7,404 nucleotides of DNA. It comes from an uncultured Collinsella sp. (lineage in GTDB: Bacteria > Actinomycetota > Coriobacteriia > Coriobacteriales > Coriobacteriaceae). The DNA lies in NCBI GenBank assembly GCA_900544465.1, contig UQVT01000097.1, forward strand, positions 1 through 7,404. The letters are read 5' to 3'. A program made the translations under genes and the position numbers. Positions 1 through 5,576 of this stretch are shown piece after piece (position 1 is the first letter of the stretch; every line of letters begins with the position of its first letter). The notes under the pieces were generated by a model that was not told the DNA's origin, did not search any database, and was given only the letters and a program-made list of their open reading frames with translations.

Positions 1-415
1 TCGCGCGCCAGTTCTCGATCACGATAAACAGCACGCCGTACACAATGAGCGCCAGCGCCACGACGGGAGCATTGTAGAAATGCTCCTCCATCCAGTCGTT
101 AAGCGGCAGACCGATCGCCGCGGCGGGAATGCAGCCGAGCACAATCTTGCCCCACAGCACCCAGGTGTCGCGACGGCCCTCCTTGCCCTTGCTGGGCGAG
201 AACGGATTGAGCTCATGGAAGAACAGCACACAGACGGCCAGAATGGCGCCGAGCTGAATCACGACCAGGAACATATTCCAGAACGTCTCGCTCACGTTCA
301 TCTTGACGAACTCGTCCACCAAGATCATGTGACCGGTCGACGAAACAGGCAGCCATTCGGTGATGCCCTCGACCAGGCCCATGAAGGCAGATTTTAGAAG
401 CTCGATAATATCCAA
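1..415 (-). CDS. uppP: Undecaprenyl-diphosphatase (UppP/BacA), N-terminal part, cut by window edge
   Basis: Integral membrane enzyme that dephosphorylates undecaprenyl diphosphate to the monophosphate, recycling the lipid carrier for peptidoglycan and other wall polymers; family members confer bacitracin tolerance. The visible 138 residues contain the family signature EGITEWLPVSSTGH at about residues 16-29, with the ExxxE glutamates (E16, E20), the serine-threonine pair and H29 expected at the active site. Hydrophobic segments lie near residues 46-66, 86-104 and 115-135. The second signature (PGxSRSG type) would lie beyond the left edge, so only about half of the usual ~270 residues is seen. 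I chose the TTG at 413-415 as start: GAGGGG sits about 6 nt upstream and the protein begins MDIIELLKS, as family members do. A GTG at 434-436 in the same frame has only a weak ribosome binding site. Identity is firm; the start is less so. Confidence 0.93.
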   Translation of the reverse strand, partial: MDIIELLKSAFMGLVEGITEWLPVSSTGHMILVDEFVKMNVSETFWNMFLVVIQLGAILAVCVLFFHELNPFSPSKGKEGRRDTWVLWGKIVLGCIPAAAIGLPLNDWMEEHFYNAPVVALALIVYGVLFIVIENWRA

Positions 416-551
416 AGGGACCCCCTCGTTAGACACCCGCCGATATTGTTCTGCGGACGGTGCGGGCGATGTCCCATTATCAACCGTTCGGGCGCGTCTA
501 CGCCTACCCTTACCAAAAAACTCGCCCGTTCACAGAATTGCGAGCGGTCAA

Positions 552-567
552 ACCCAAATCCTTGGGT
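552..567. repeat. Small perfect inverted repeat between uppP and usp
   Basis: ACCCAA-ATCC-TTGGGT: 6-bp perfect arms around a 4-nt centre, in the 247-bp divergent intergenic region and touching candidate promoter elements on both strands. It could be a binding site for a dimeric regulator. With arms this short, chance is also possible. The rest of 416-662 shows only a very C-rich stretch (about 601-640) and a 6-bp hairpin CGCACG/CGTGCG (621-643) just before the usp ribosome binding site. Confidence 0.3.
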
Positions 568-593
568 ATAACTGCAACAAGATAAAGTGTCCG
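565..593 (-). promoter_or_regulatory. Candidate sigma-70-type promoter for uppP
   Basis: Read on the minus strand: CGGACA (588-593, 4 of 6 to TTGACA), a 17-bp spacer, then TATACC (565-570, 4 of 6 to TATAAT). It points at uppP, with a predicted leader of about 145 nt. Spacing is ideal but the hexamers are moderate, so this is a suggestion from sequence only. Confidence 0.3.
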
Positions 594-662
594 GCGGCCA
601 ACGCGCCCGCGCCCGCCCGACGCACGAGCCCCGCGCCCGTGCGATAGACCAAGGAGGAAACC

Positions 663-1100
663 ATGAACGAGGGCTACACCAAGGTATTTGTTTCACTCGA
701 CGGTACTGAGCAGCAGGATTTTGTGCTCGCACGCGCCATCAAGGTCGCCGCGAACAACGGCGCCAAGCTGATTATCGGCCACGTTATCGATTCCACGGCA
801 CTCGAGAGCGCCGGTTCCTATCCGGTCGATCTGGTCAACGGCCTAGAGGAGGCATTTAAGAACTCCATTGCCAAGCAGCTCGAGGAGGCCAAGGCCAATC
901 CTGACATTCCCGAGGTCGAGGTCATGATTCGTGCTGGCCGTATTCGCGAGACGCTCAAGGACGAGATGCTCGACGTAGTCAAGCCCGACCTGGTGCTCTG
1001 CGGCGCTCGCGGTCTGTCCTCGATCAAGTATGCGCTCCTGGGCTCGATTTCGACGTTCCTGCTGCGCAACACCGACTGCGACATCTTGGTCGTAAAGTAG
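663..1100 (+). CDS. Universal stress protein, UspA family, ATP-binding type
   Basis: A 145-residue single-domain Usp, the usual size. Family members are cytoplasmic dimers induced by starvation, hypoxia or other stress; the exact role here cannot be read from sequence. The first strand VFVSLDGTE (residues 8-16) supplies the nucleotide-contacting D13. The C-terminal motif G114-AR-G117-(9 residues)-G127-S128 matches the G-2x-G-9x-G(S/T) signature of ATP-binding members, followed by the final strand DILVVK. The ATG at 663 has a near-perfect AAGGAGG at 651-657, 5 nt upstream. It is the only plus-strand gene in the window, transcribed alone, diverging from uppP and converging on hipA, with its own terminator at 1157-1192. 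A TATAAC at 567-572 could be its -10, but I see no good -35. Confidence 0.93.
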   Translation: MNEGYTKVFVSLDGTEQQDFVLARAIKVAANNGAKLIIGHVIDSTALESAGSYPVDLVNGLEEAFKNSIAKQLEEAKANPDIPEVEVMIRAGRIRETLKDEMLDVVKPDLVLCGARGLSSIKYALLGSISTFLLRNTDCDILVVK

Positions 1101-1156
1101 CAAACGTACGCCTAACGCATCGCGGAGCGCAAGCCCACGTGCCCAAGTCTTCCAAG

Positions 1157-1192
1157 AGCGGGACCACCATTACGGTGGCCCCGCTTTGCTTT
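1157..1192 (+). terminator. Intrinsic terminator of the usp gene
   Basis: A 12-bp stem with one A-C mismatch (1157-1168 with 1174-1185), a 5-nt loop ATTAC, and the tail TTTGCTTT. It lies 56 nt after the usp stop. The tail runs into the hipA stop codon (TAA on the minus strand, 1191-1193), so the two convergent genes are packed against one hairpin. On the minus strand the same hairpin lacks a T-tract, so it is not an obvious terminator for hipA. Confidence 0.85.
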
Positions 1193-2480
1193 AGGCTGAG
1201 AATTGCTCCAGAACCCTCATTCTCTCAACGGAATCCGTCTGAATTTTCAGAGCGACCCGACCCAAATCTCCGGTTGCAGAGGCAAGTTCTGCAAGCTGGG
1301 CAGACACCTCTTCAGCCACTTCCGCCGCGATGTTCTTGATCATCTTGAGTGGCAGATGCAAATCTTGAGACATGAATTCGAAATCTTCAGGAGTCACCCC
1401 ATCGATCACCCGGTGATCCCCAATATCAATCCCAAGATTATGGTCGTATCCCATTATCGTCGTGCAAACAATATCGTATGCAGGGGCCAACCTCTTTTCC
1501 CGCCAACTCGGACTATAAAGAAACGAATGGTTCTTGAGATGCGAGTCGCAATTCCCCAACGCATAATCGACCATTACCTGACGAGCGAACATTTGAGTAT
1601 CAGCAATTACGTTAGACGATTGCTCTCTTATCAATCGACCGCAAAGAGCCATATAGCAGCTATCGGGACGTGTCTCGTATTTCATATACGAAGGCCAGCC
1701 AACCGCTTGGCAAAAATCCTCCTGATGCAGCCTCAGAGGCACATCGAATCCGCTCATCGACGGCGGCTCATTGCTCCAGATTCTGTCATAACGCTCGGAA
1801 AAGAACGCACCAGGAATCGTATCCGAAGCTTCTGAACGGGCAATTTCAAGCCCAGCAGCAGACGCTGCCGTCATGCAAATTAATTCGTTGAACGGCAAAT
1901 CCGGATGTTTAGTTGAAGCAATCTTGACTATGTGAGTCGAGGGGGCAGAGCCGAGCGGCAGCATCCAATCCCCCGACCCGGCCTTTTTTGCATCTTTACC
2001 GCGCGGTAAAAACCAACCGGTTTTAGACTGAGCGCCCGCCAACGACAGCCTCGAATCCTGCATATCATTTGCAATCTCAAACACTTCCGCCTTAGAAAGT
2101 GCCTCAAAATCCTCGTCTTGCAGAGGACGATAGCCCGGATCGTAGCTCGATTTCTCATCGCCGAGAAACCTCAAGGCACCAACGCACTCATCGCCCAAAC
2201 GCTCGAGCATCGATAAATAGTCTGACTGGGGGATTTGAAAACGCATCGACAGCTCATGCCGAACCGGGCCCTCGGGAAGCATGCCCGAAAAGAAGGCCGA
2301 AAACTCATTGCTGGCATATGGCTCATGTCGCAAGGGAAGAGAAGCTGAGAGTGCGGCAGCATCGTCGCGTTCAAGATATCCCTCATCATATGCAAACGTC
2401 TCGTTTACGGGGTCGGCCCTCTCAAATTCTCCGACCAGCTCAAACGTTCCCCGATACTCACGATAAACCTTTAATGCCAT
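1191..2480 (-). CDS. hipA: HipA-family serine/threonine kinase toxin
   Basis: Toxin of a type II toxin-antitoxin pair; E. coli HipA is a Ser/Thr kinase that phosphorylates glutamyl-tRNA synthetase, halting translation and giving persistence. The target here is unknown. Length is 429 residues, close to the 440 of E. coli HipA. The N-terminal subdomain spans about residues 1-110. The P-loop motif RLSLAGAQSKTG (144-155) carries S146 at the position of the inhibitory autophosphorylation serine (S150 in E. coli). K186 in HIVKIAS is the likely ATP lysine. HQEDFCQAVG (252-261) is a family motif. NCDSHLKN (310-317) gives the catalytic D312, and LAPAYD (331-336) the metal-binding D336. All key residues are present, so it should be active. 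The ATG overlaps the end of hipB by 10 nt, indicating translational coupling. G+C is near 48% in samples, well below its neighbours, suggesting acquisition. Confidence 0.95.
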   Translation of the reverse strand: MALKVYREYRGTFELVGEFERADPVNETFAYDEGYLERDDAAALSASLPLRHEPYASNEFSAFFSGMLPEGPVRHELSMRFQIPQSDYLSMLERLGDECVGALRFLGDEKSSYDPGYRPLQDEDFEALSKAEVFEIANDMQDSRLSLAGAQSKTGWFLPRGKDAKKAGSGDWMLPLGSAPSTHIVKIASTKHPDLPFNELICMTAASAAGLEIARSEASDTIPGAFFSERYDRIWSNEPPSMSGFDVPLRLHQEDFCQAVGWPSYMKYETRPDSCYMALCGRLIREQSSNVIADTQMFARQVMVDYALGNCDSHLKNHSFLYSPSWREKRLAPAYDIVCTTIMGYDHNLGIDIGDHRVIDGVTPEDFEFMSQDLHLPLKMIKNIAAEVAEEVSAQLAELASATGDLGRVALKIQTDSVERMRVLEQFSA

Positions 2481-2716
2481 GAGCCGTCGCCCCTCTCCCT
2501 CAGGATCAAATCGACCCCCAAGCTGTTAGCGATTTGAAGGGTTTGGCGAAGATTGGCACCCGCCTTTCCACGCTCAAGCTCGCTCACAAAGCGCAAACTG
2601 CACTGGTTGAAATCAGCCACATCGCGTTGGGTATAACCGAGCTTCTTCCGGCGCTCACGCAAATATGCACCGAGTTCAGCTGGGTCAAAAATCGTTCGCT
2701 CATTCCAGTCTTGCAT
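2471..2716 (-). CDS. hipB: HipB-family antitoxin, XRE-type DNA-binding protein
   Basis: Antitoxin and autorepressor for the adjacent hipA. Its 81 residues hold a single HTH_3 (XRE/Cro-C1) domain: helix LGAYLRERRKKLG (about 15-27), the helix-turn-helix from YTQRDVADFN to CSLRFVSELERGK (28-51), and closing helices TLQIANSLGVDL (59-70). The short tail ends G-S-W80-H81. In E. coli HipB the last residue is a tryptophan (W88) that docks on HipA, so the near-terminal W80 may do the same. The ATG at 2716 is preceded by AGGGG, 6 nt away. Its stop codon lies inside the hipA start region (10-nt overlap). The 116-nt gap to the upstream kinase gene holds two large palindromes that fit HipB operators. The order, antitoxin before toxin with overlap, is typical of hipBA. 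Confidence 0.93.
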   Translation of the reverse strand: MQDWNERTIFDPAELGAYLRERRKKLGYTQRDVADFNQCSLRFVSELERGKAGANLRQTLQIANSLGVDLILRERGDGSWH

Positions 2717-2725
2717 GCTAATCCC

Positions 2726-2755
2726 CTATGATTATCCCAAACGGGATAATCATAG
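2726..2755. promoter_or_regulatory. hipBA operator 1 (proximal), perfect palindrome
   Basis: Arms of 13 bp (2726-2738, CTATGATTATCCC, and 2743-2755) are perfect inverted repeats around AAAC. The core contains TATCC (2733-2737) and GGATA (2744-2748) with 6 bp between them. E. coli HipB binds TATCC-N8-GGATA, so the half-sites match and the spacer differs. It ends 10 bp upstream of the hipB start codon and overlaps a candidate extended -10. Confidence 0.85.
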
Positions 2756-2797
2756 CACATCATGATGGAATTATCCCGTTTGGGATAATTGTCTTAA
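2749..2797 (-). promoter_or_regulatory. Candidate hipBA promoter(s) overlapping the operators
   Basis: Two overlapping options read on the minus strand. Option A is TTAAGA (2792-2797, 4 of 6), a 16-bp spacer and GATAAT (2770-2775, 5 of 6); its -10 and spacer lie in operator 2. Option B is an extended -10, TG-C-TATGAT, with hexamer 2749-2754 (5 of 6) inside operator 1 and a poor -35 (GGGATA, 2772-2777) inside operator 2. In either case a repressor on the operators would block RNA polymerase. Which one is used cannot be decided from sequence. Confidence 0.5.
2769..2790. promoter_or_regulatory. hipBA operator 2 (distal), same palindrome inverted
   Basis: Arms of 9 bp (AATTATCCC at 2769-2777 and GGGATAATT at 2782-2790) flank GTTT. 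The 20-bp core at 2770-2789 is the exact reverse complement of the operator 1 core at 2731-2750. The centres are 39 bp apart, just under four helical turns. The conserved sequence in an intergenic region, in front of an autoregulated XRE antitoxin, makes a HipB operator the best reading. Confidence 0.85.
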
Positions 2798-2832
2798 CGT
2801 GAATGACGCTCCGGGACGTTACACCGCGACGA

Positions 2833-3876
2833 CTACTCAAAGTATTGAAACTTGTTGGTCGAGAAGGCAAACGTGACGACAAAGCCTTTGCCGGGCTCGG
2901 ATGCCGCGGTGACGTCGATGCCCATCTTGGAGCACAGACGCGCCACCAGGTAGAGGCCGATGCCCGTTGCGCGCTTGGTGGTGCGGCCGTTGTCGCCGGT
3001 AAAGCCCTTCTCGAACACGCGCGGCAGGTCTGCCGCACACACGCCGCAGCCGTTGTCCGCGACGGTTAGCTCGATGCGCTCGCTTGCCAGACGCTCGTCC
3101 AGCAACGCACCCGAAAACACGATCTTTGCGCCGTCCTCACGCGCATATTTAATGCTGTTCTGAATGAGCTGGCCCAGAATAAACTCGAGCCACTTCTCGT
3201 CGGTAAAGACCTCGAAGTCGAGGTTCTCGCACACCGGGGCCACATGCGCCGCAATGAGCTCGCGCGCGTTGGCTTTAATCGCGCCCGTCACCAAGGTTTT
3301 GAGATCCCAGCGGCGAATCAGGTAGTCGCGCTCCACGACTTCCGAGCGCGCGTAGTACAGCGCCTGGTCGATATAGCGCTCCACGCGGGCAAGTTCGCGT
3401 GCCAGGTCGTCCACGCGCGACAGGTCGTCTTCGCTGCTGTCCAGGTTTTCCAAAATCAGGTGAGCCGCCGCCAGGGGCAGCTTGGCCTCGTGGACCCAGC
3501 TCTCGATATAGTCGCGATAGTCATCGGTCTGACGCCTGCCTTCGGCAACCTCGTCGCAGGCGGCTTTGCCCACCCGGCGCAAGACCTCGTATTCGAGCTC
3601 GCCCTCGGCATAGGTCGGGCATTGCACCATCTCTTGCACCCATGCGGGACTCTCGAGCTCCTCTGCCGCGCGCTCCAACTGACGCAGAAAACGGCGACGG
3701 CGAGCGTACTCGATCACGATGCCGAGCATACCAAAGATATAGGACACGCCGACCGCCACGACCACGATAGAAACGGGTGCGCCGGCGACCGTCAGCACAA
3801 AGCAGCTCAGCAGCACGCCGCACGTCCACACGGCGACGGGAAGCAGCGCGTCTTTAAAGAACTTGGCAAACGACAT
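2833..3876 (-). CDS. Sensor histidine kinase, small two-TM (BceS/GraS-like)
   Basis: Membrane sensor that autophosphorylates and passes phosphate to the regulator encoded just upstream. Its 347 residues contain TM1 (about 10-31) and TM2 (about 36-55) separated by only a few residues (APVS), so there is almost no external sensor domain: the layout of intramembrane-sensing kinases such as BceS and GraS. A linker (56-120) follows. The H-box ESWVHEAKLPLAAAH (125-139) has phospho-acceptor H129. The ATPase domain shows the N-box QLIQNSIKYA (N240), G1 DNGCGV (274-279), F-box VFEKGFTG (287-294) and G2 ATGIGLYL (303-310). The ATG at 3876 lies 9 nt after the regulator stop, with AGGGG overlapping that stop (TAGGGG), so the two are co-translated. 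Relatives usually sense antimicrobial peptides through a BceAB-type ABC transporter, which is absent from this window. The signal is therefore unknown. No clear terminator follows; reading may continue toward hipBA. Confidence 0.9.
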   Translation of the reverse strand: MSFAKFFKDALLPVAVWTCGVLLSCFVLTVAGAPVSIVVVAVGVSYIFGMLGIVIEYARRRRFLRQLERAAEELESPAWVQEMVQCPTYAEGELEYEVLRRVGKAACDEVAEGRRQTDDYRDYIESWVHEAKLPLAAAHLILENLDSSEDDLSRVDDLARELARVERYIDQALYYARSEVVERDYLIRRWDLKTLVTGAIKANARELIAAHVAPVCENLDFEVFTDEKWLEFILGQLIQNSIKYAREDGAKIVFSGALLDERLASERIELTVADNGCGVCAADLPRVFEKGFTGDNGRTTKRATGIGLYLVARLCSKMGIDVTAASEPGKGFVVTFAFSTNKFQYFE

Positions 3877-3885
3877 AGCCGGCCC

Positions 3886-4557
3886 CTAGACCGAATAGCC
3901 CTGGCCGCGGTGCGTGGTCAAATACCCCTTGATGCCGATTTTTTCGAGCGTGGTGCGCAGGCGGTTGATGTTAACGGTGAGCGTATTGTCGTCCACGAAG
4001 GCGTCGGAGTCCCACAGGTCCTGCATGATGGCCGAACGCGAAACGATCTTGCCCGCGCGGCTCAGAAGCAGCGAGAGGATACGCAGCTCGTTTTTGGTGA
4101 GCTCGGTGCTGGTGCCCGTTTGCGTGTTGGTGACCATTGAGCGGGCGAGGTCGAGCTCCAGCCCCTTGTGGACAAGTGTGCTGCGCTCGCCTGACGCCGC
4201 GGTGCGACGCAGCAGTGCGTTGATGCGCGCCACAAGCACACGGGCGCTGTAAGGCTTGGGAACAAAGTCGTCCGCACCGAGCGTCATGGCCATGACCTCG
4301 TCGATCTCGGTCGTGCGCGACGTGAGGACGATGATGGGAACCTCGGATTCGCGGCGAACCTCGTGGCAGATATGCTGGCCGTCCTTGACGGGAAGCGTGA
4401 GGTCGAGCAGCACCAGGTCGGGCGCGGCGGCGAGAATATCGCGCGAGACATGCTCAAACGATTCGCAGGCCTCGATTTCAAACCCGGCGCGGGCAAGGAT
4501 GTCGGCAAGCTCGCGACGAATGGGCTCGTCGTCCTCAACGATATAGATCAGCGCCAT
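3886..4557 (-). CDS. OmpR-family response regulator (BceR/GraR-like)
   Basis: DNA-binding transcription factor activated by phosphorylation from the adjacent kinase. Its 223 residues form a receiver domain (1-118) and a winged-helix output domain (about 132-223). Receiver residues are intact: acidic pocket E8/D9 in VEDDEP, phospho-acceptor D52 in LLDLTLP, switch T79 in VLTS, and K101 in PKPYS. The output domain shows LTKNELRILSLLL (153-165), the recognition-helix region DNTLTVNINRLR (190-201) and the wing THRGQGYSV (215-223). The ATG at 4557 has GAGGGGAG about 8 nt upstream, and the protein starts MALIYIVEDD as expected. It is the first gene of the regulator-kinase pair; target genes are not visible here. 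Relatives control envelope-stress and peptide-resistance genes, so that role is inferred, not shown. Confidence 0.93.
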   Translation of the reverse strand: MALIYIVEDDEPIRRELADILARAGFEIEACESFEHVSRDILAAAPDLVLLDLTLPVKDGQHICHEVRRESEVPIIVLTSRTTEIDEVMAMTLGADDFVPKPYSARVLVARINALLRRTAASGERSTLVHKGLELDLARSMVTNTQTGTSTELTKNELRILSLLLSRAGKIVSRSAIMQDLWDSDAFVDDNTLTVNINRLRTTLEKIGIKGYLTTHRGQGYSV

Positions 4558-4735
4558 GGATTCCGCTCCCCTCTTGGTTGTCTTGCCCCATTATGACCGC
4601 GGAGCCGCAGGTGCGCGCCTCGCGCGGCACCAAGGTGACAGAACTGTTCGCAAGCGGGGGCGTTTTGTCCGCCTCACGCTCGCGACGGAAACGGAGACCA
4701 AAATGAGTTTTTAATCCCCGTCCCAGAAAAATCAT
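4558..4735. other. Intergenic region upstream of the response regulator, with two weak structures
   Basis: 178 bp without a convincing gene. It holds a hairpin at 4610-4631 (GGTGC/GCACC plus GCGC/GCGC, 3-nt loop, one bulged base). It also has an imperfect inverted repeat, ACGGAGA (4691-4697) with TCCCCGT (4715-4721), enclosing an inner AAAA/TTTT pairing (4700-4703, 4708-4711). On the minus strand CATAAT (4590-4595, 5 of 6) could be the regulator's -10, giving a leader of about 26 nt, but no -35 stands at the right distance. No U-tract follows either hairpin on the minus strand, so I cannot point to a terminator for the preceding gene. Confidence 0.45.
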
Positions 4736-5443
4736 TTAGCGGCGGGCACGGAGCTTTTCGTAGCCGTCGGCGAAGAAGGCGACCGTGGCGGCATCGGCCT
4801 CGGCGGCATCCGCCTCGGTTGCGGGAACCACGCCGTGTTCGTCGCTCACCAGGAACAGCGCGCCCTTGAGCTGAGCGGGGATGTCTACGCGCGTGACCGG
4901 GATGCCCTTGGTCTGGGCCAGCTGTTCGATGAGCGTCGCCGTGCCGCACAGGCACTCGTCCGCCGGCGCCACAAAGGCAAGCTCGCCGTTGTTGACGGCG
5001 GCGAGCAGCTCGGGCGCTACGCCGGTCTCGTCGGCCTCGGAGCGGGCCTCGGCGGAGCGAGCACGCAGCGCCTTGGCCGACGTATCGGCGAGCGGCTCGT
5101 ACTCCCCCACCGTCATGGCGGCGTTGCCGTTGATGTCGATCACCAGCATGAGCACGCCGTCGCGCGCGGTGTAATCGCCCTCGGCAAGCGACCACTCAAC
5201 GTGCTGTTTGGCCCAGCTGAGCATGTTATGGGTAAGCGGCTCGCCCTGCACCAGACGCTCGGACAGCGCGCGAATGTGACGGTTGAGCATGGGCACCTTT
5301 TTGTTGGACATGCGCCAACGGCAGACAAGCGCGGGCTTGTCGAGCGTAAACTTCTCGACCGCCTCCTGATTGGCGCAAAAGTCCTCGTACGCACGCTGAT
5401 CCTCGGCATTGCCAAACAGCTCGGCATCATCCACAACGGCCAT
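4736..5443 (-). CDS. Unrecognised conserved-looking acidic cytoplasmic protein, 235 aa
   Basis: I do not recognise this family with confidence. The product has no signal peptide or membrane segment. The N-terminal third contains VCRWRMSNKKVPMLNRHIR. The middle has a strand-like stretch DGVLMLVIDINGNAAMTVGEYEP, then a long charged helix rich in Ala, Arg and Glu. A second folded part contains FVAPADECLCGTATLIEQLAQ, and the C-terminus is Ala/Glu-rich and helical (ATEADAAEADAATVAFF). The alternation and the CLCGTATLIE patch faintly recall class IV aminotransferases, but I see no catalytic lysine context, so I do not claim it. I place the start at ATG 5443: AGAAAGG (5450-5456) lies 6 nt upstream. 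The TTG at 5449, in the same frame, would abut that site and is unlikely. The frame has normal codon use for a high-GC gene and no breaks. It is probably transcribed alone from a promoter at 5476-5504. Confidence 0.8.
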   Translation of the reverse strand: MAVVDDAELFGNAEDQRAYEDFCANQEAVEKFTLDKPALVCRWRMSNKKVPMLNRHIRALSERLVQGEPLTHNMLSWAKQHVEWSLAEGDYTARDGVLMLVIDINGNAAMTVGEYEPLADTSAKALRARSAEARSEADETGVAPELLAAVNNGELAFVAPADECLCGTATLIEQLAQTKGIPVTRVDIPAQLKGALFLVSDEHGVVPATEADAAEADAATVAFFADGYEKLRARR

Positions 5444-5475
5444 ATCCAACCTTTCTCAAAAACATACACCGCACC

Positions 5476-5504
5476 GTTATACCCAAAAAAGCCGCCCGCA
5501 CCAA
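5476..5504 (-). promoter_or_regulatory. Candidate promoter of the 235-aa gene, overlapping a terminator
   Basis: On the minus strand: TTGGTG (5499-5504, 3 of 6 to TTGACA, keeping TTG), a 17-bp spacer, and TATAAC (5476-5481, 5 of 6). The start codon follows about 32 nt after the -10. The -35 and half of the spacer lie inside the downstream stem and T-run of the purH-side terminator, so the two signals share bases. Confidence 0.5.
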
Positions 5505-5518
5505 CCGGCACGGACGGC
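5485..5518 (-). terminator. Intrinsic terminator ending the purH transcript
   Basis: On the minus strand a 12-bp stem (5507-5518 with 5491-5502; nine Watson-Crick and three G-U pairs) with a 4-nt loop is followed directly by six Ts (5485-5490). It stands about 200 nt downstream of the purH stop and just before the next gene, so it should end purH transcription. Confidence 0.85.
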
Positions 5519-5576
5519 AATAGATAGCTTTAGTTCGGGGCGAGCCAATACCGATGGTGGAGCATAAGCCAGCGAG

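Noticed and set aside
1203..1835. 210-codon plus-strand open frame opposite hipA
   Set aside because: hipA carries every catalytic motif of its family on the other strand; this frame has no recognisable feature and no ribosome binding site.
2726..2790. Inverted palindromes as terminal repeats of a small mobile element or as a recombination site
   Set aside because: No transposase or recombinase and no target duplication are visible, and the half-sites match the known HipB operator, which explains their position fully.
2791..2832. Terminator after the histidine kinase
   Set aside because: Only a 5-bp AACGT/ACGTT pairing with a long loop, and the bases after it do not form a T-tract.
3244..4140. 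298-codon plus-strand open frame across the kinase and regulator
   Set aside because: It lies antisense to two genes with complete domain signatures; the product is His/Arg-rich without any motif, as expected for the complement of high-GC coding DNA.
4535..4735. 66-codon minus-strand open frame filling the gap before the response regulator
   Set aside because: Its ATG directly follows the upstream stop with no ribosome binding site, the frame runs into the regulator start, and its sequence coincides with the inverted repeat; no protein-like character.
4835..5527. 230-codon plus-strand open frame opposite the 235-aa gene
   Set aside because: The minus-strand frame has a ribosome binding site, promoter and terminator context; the plus-strand frame has none and would run through the terminator stem.
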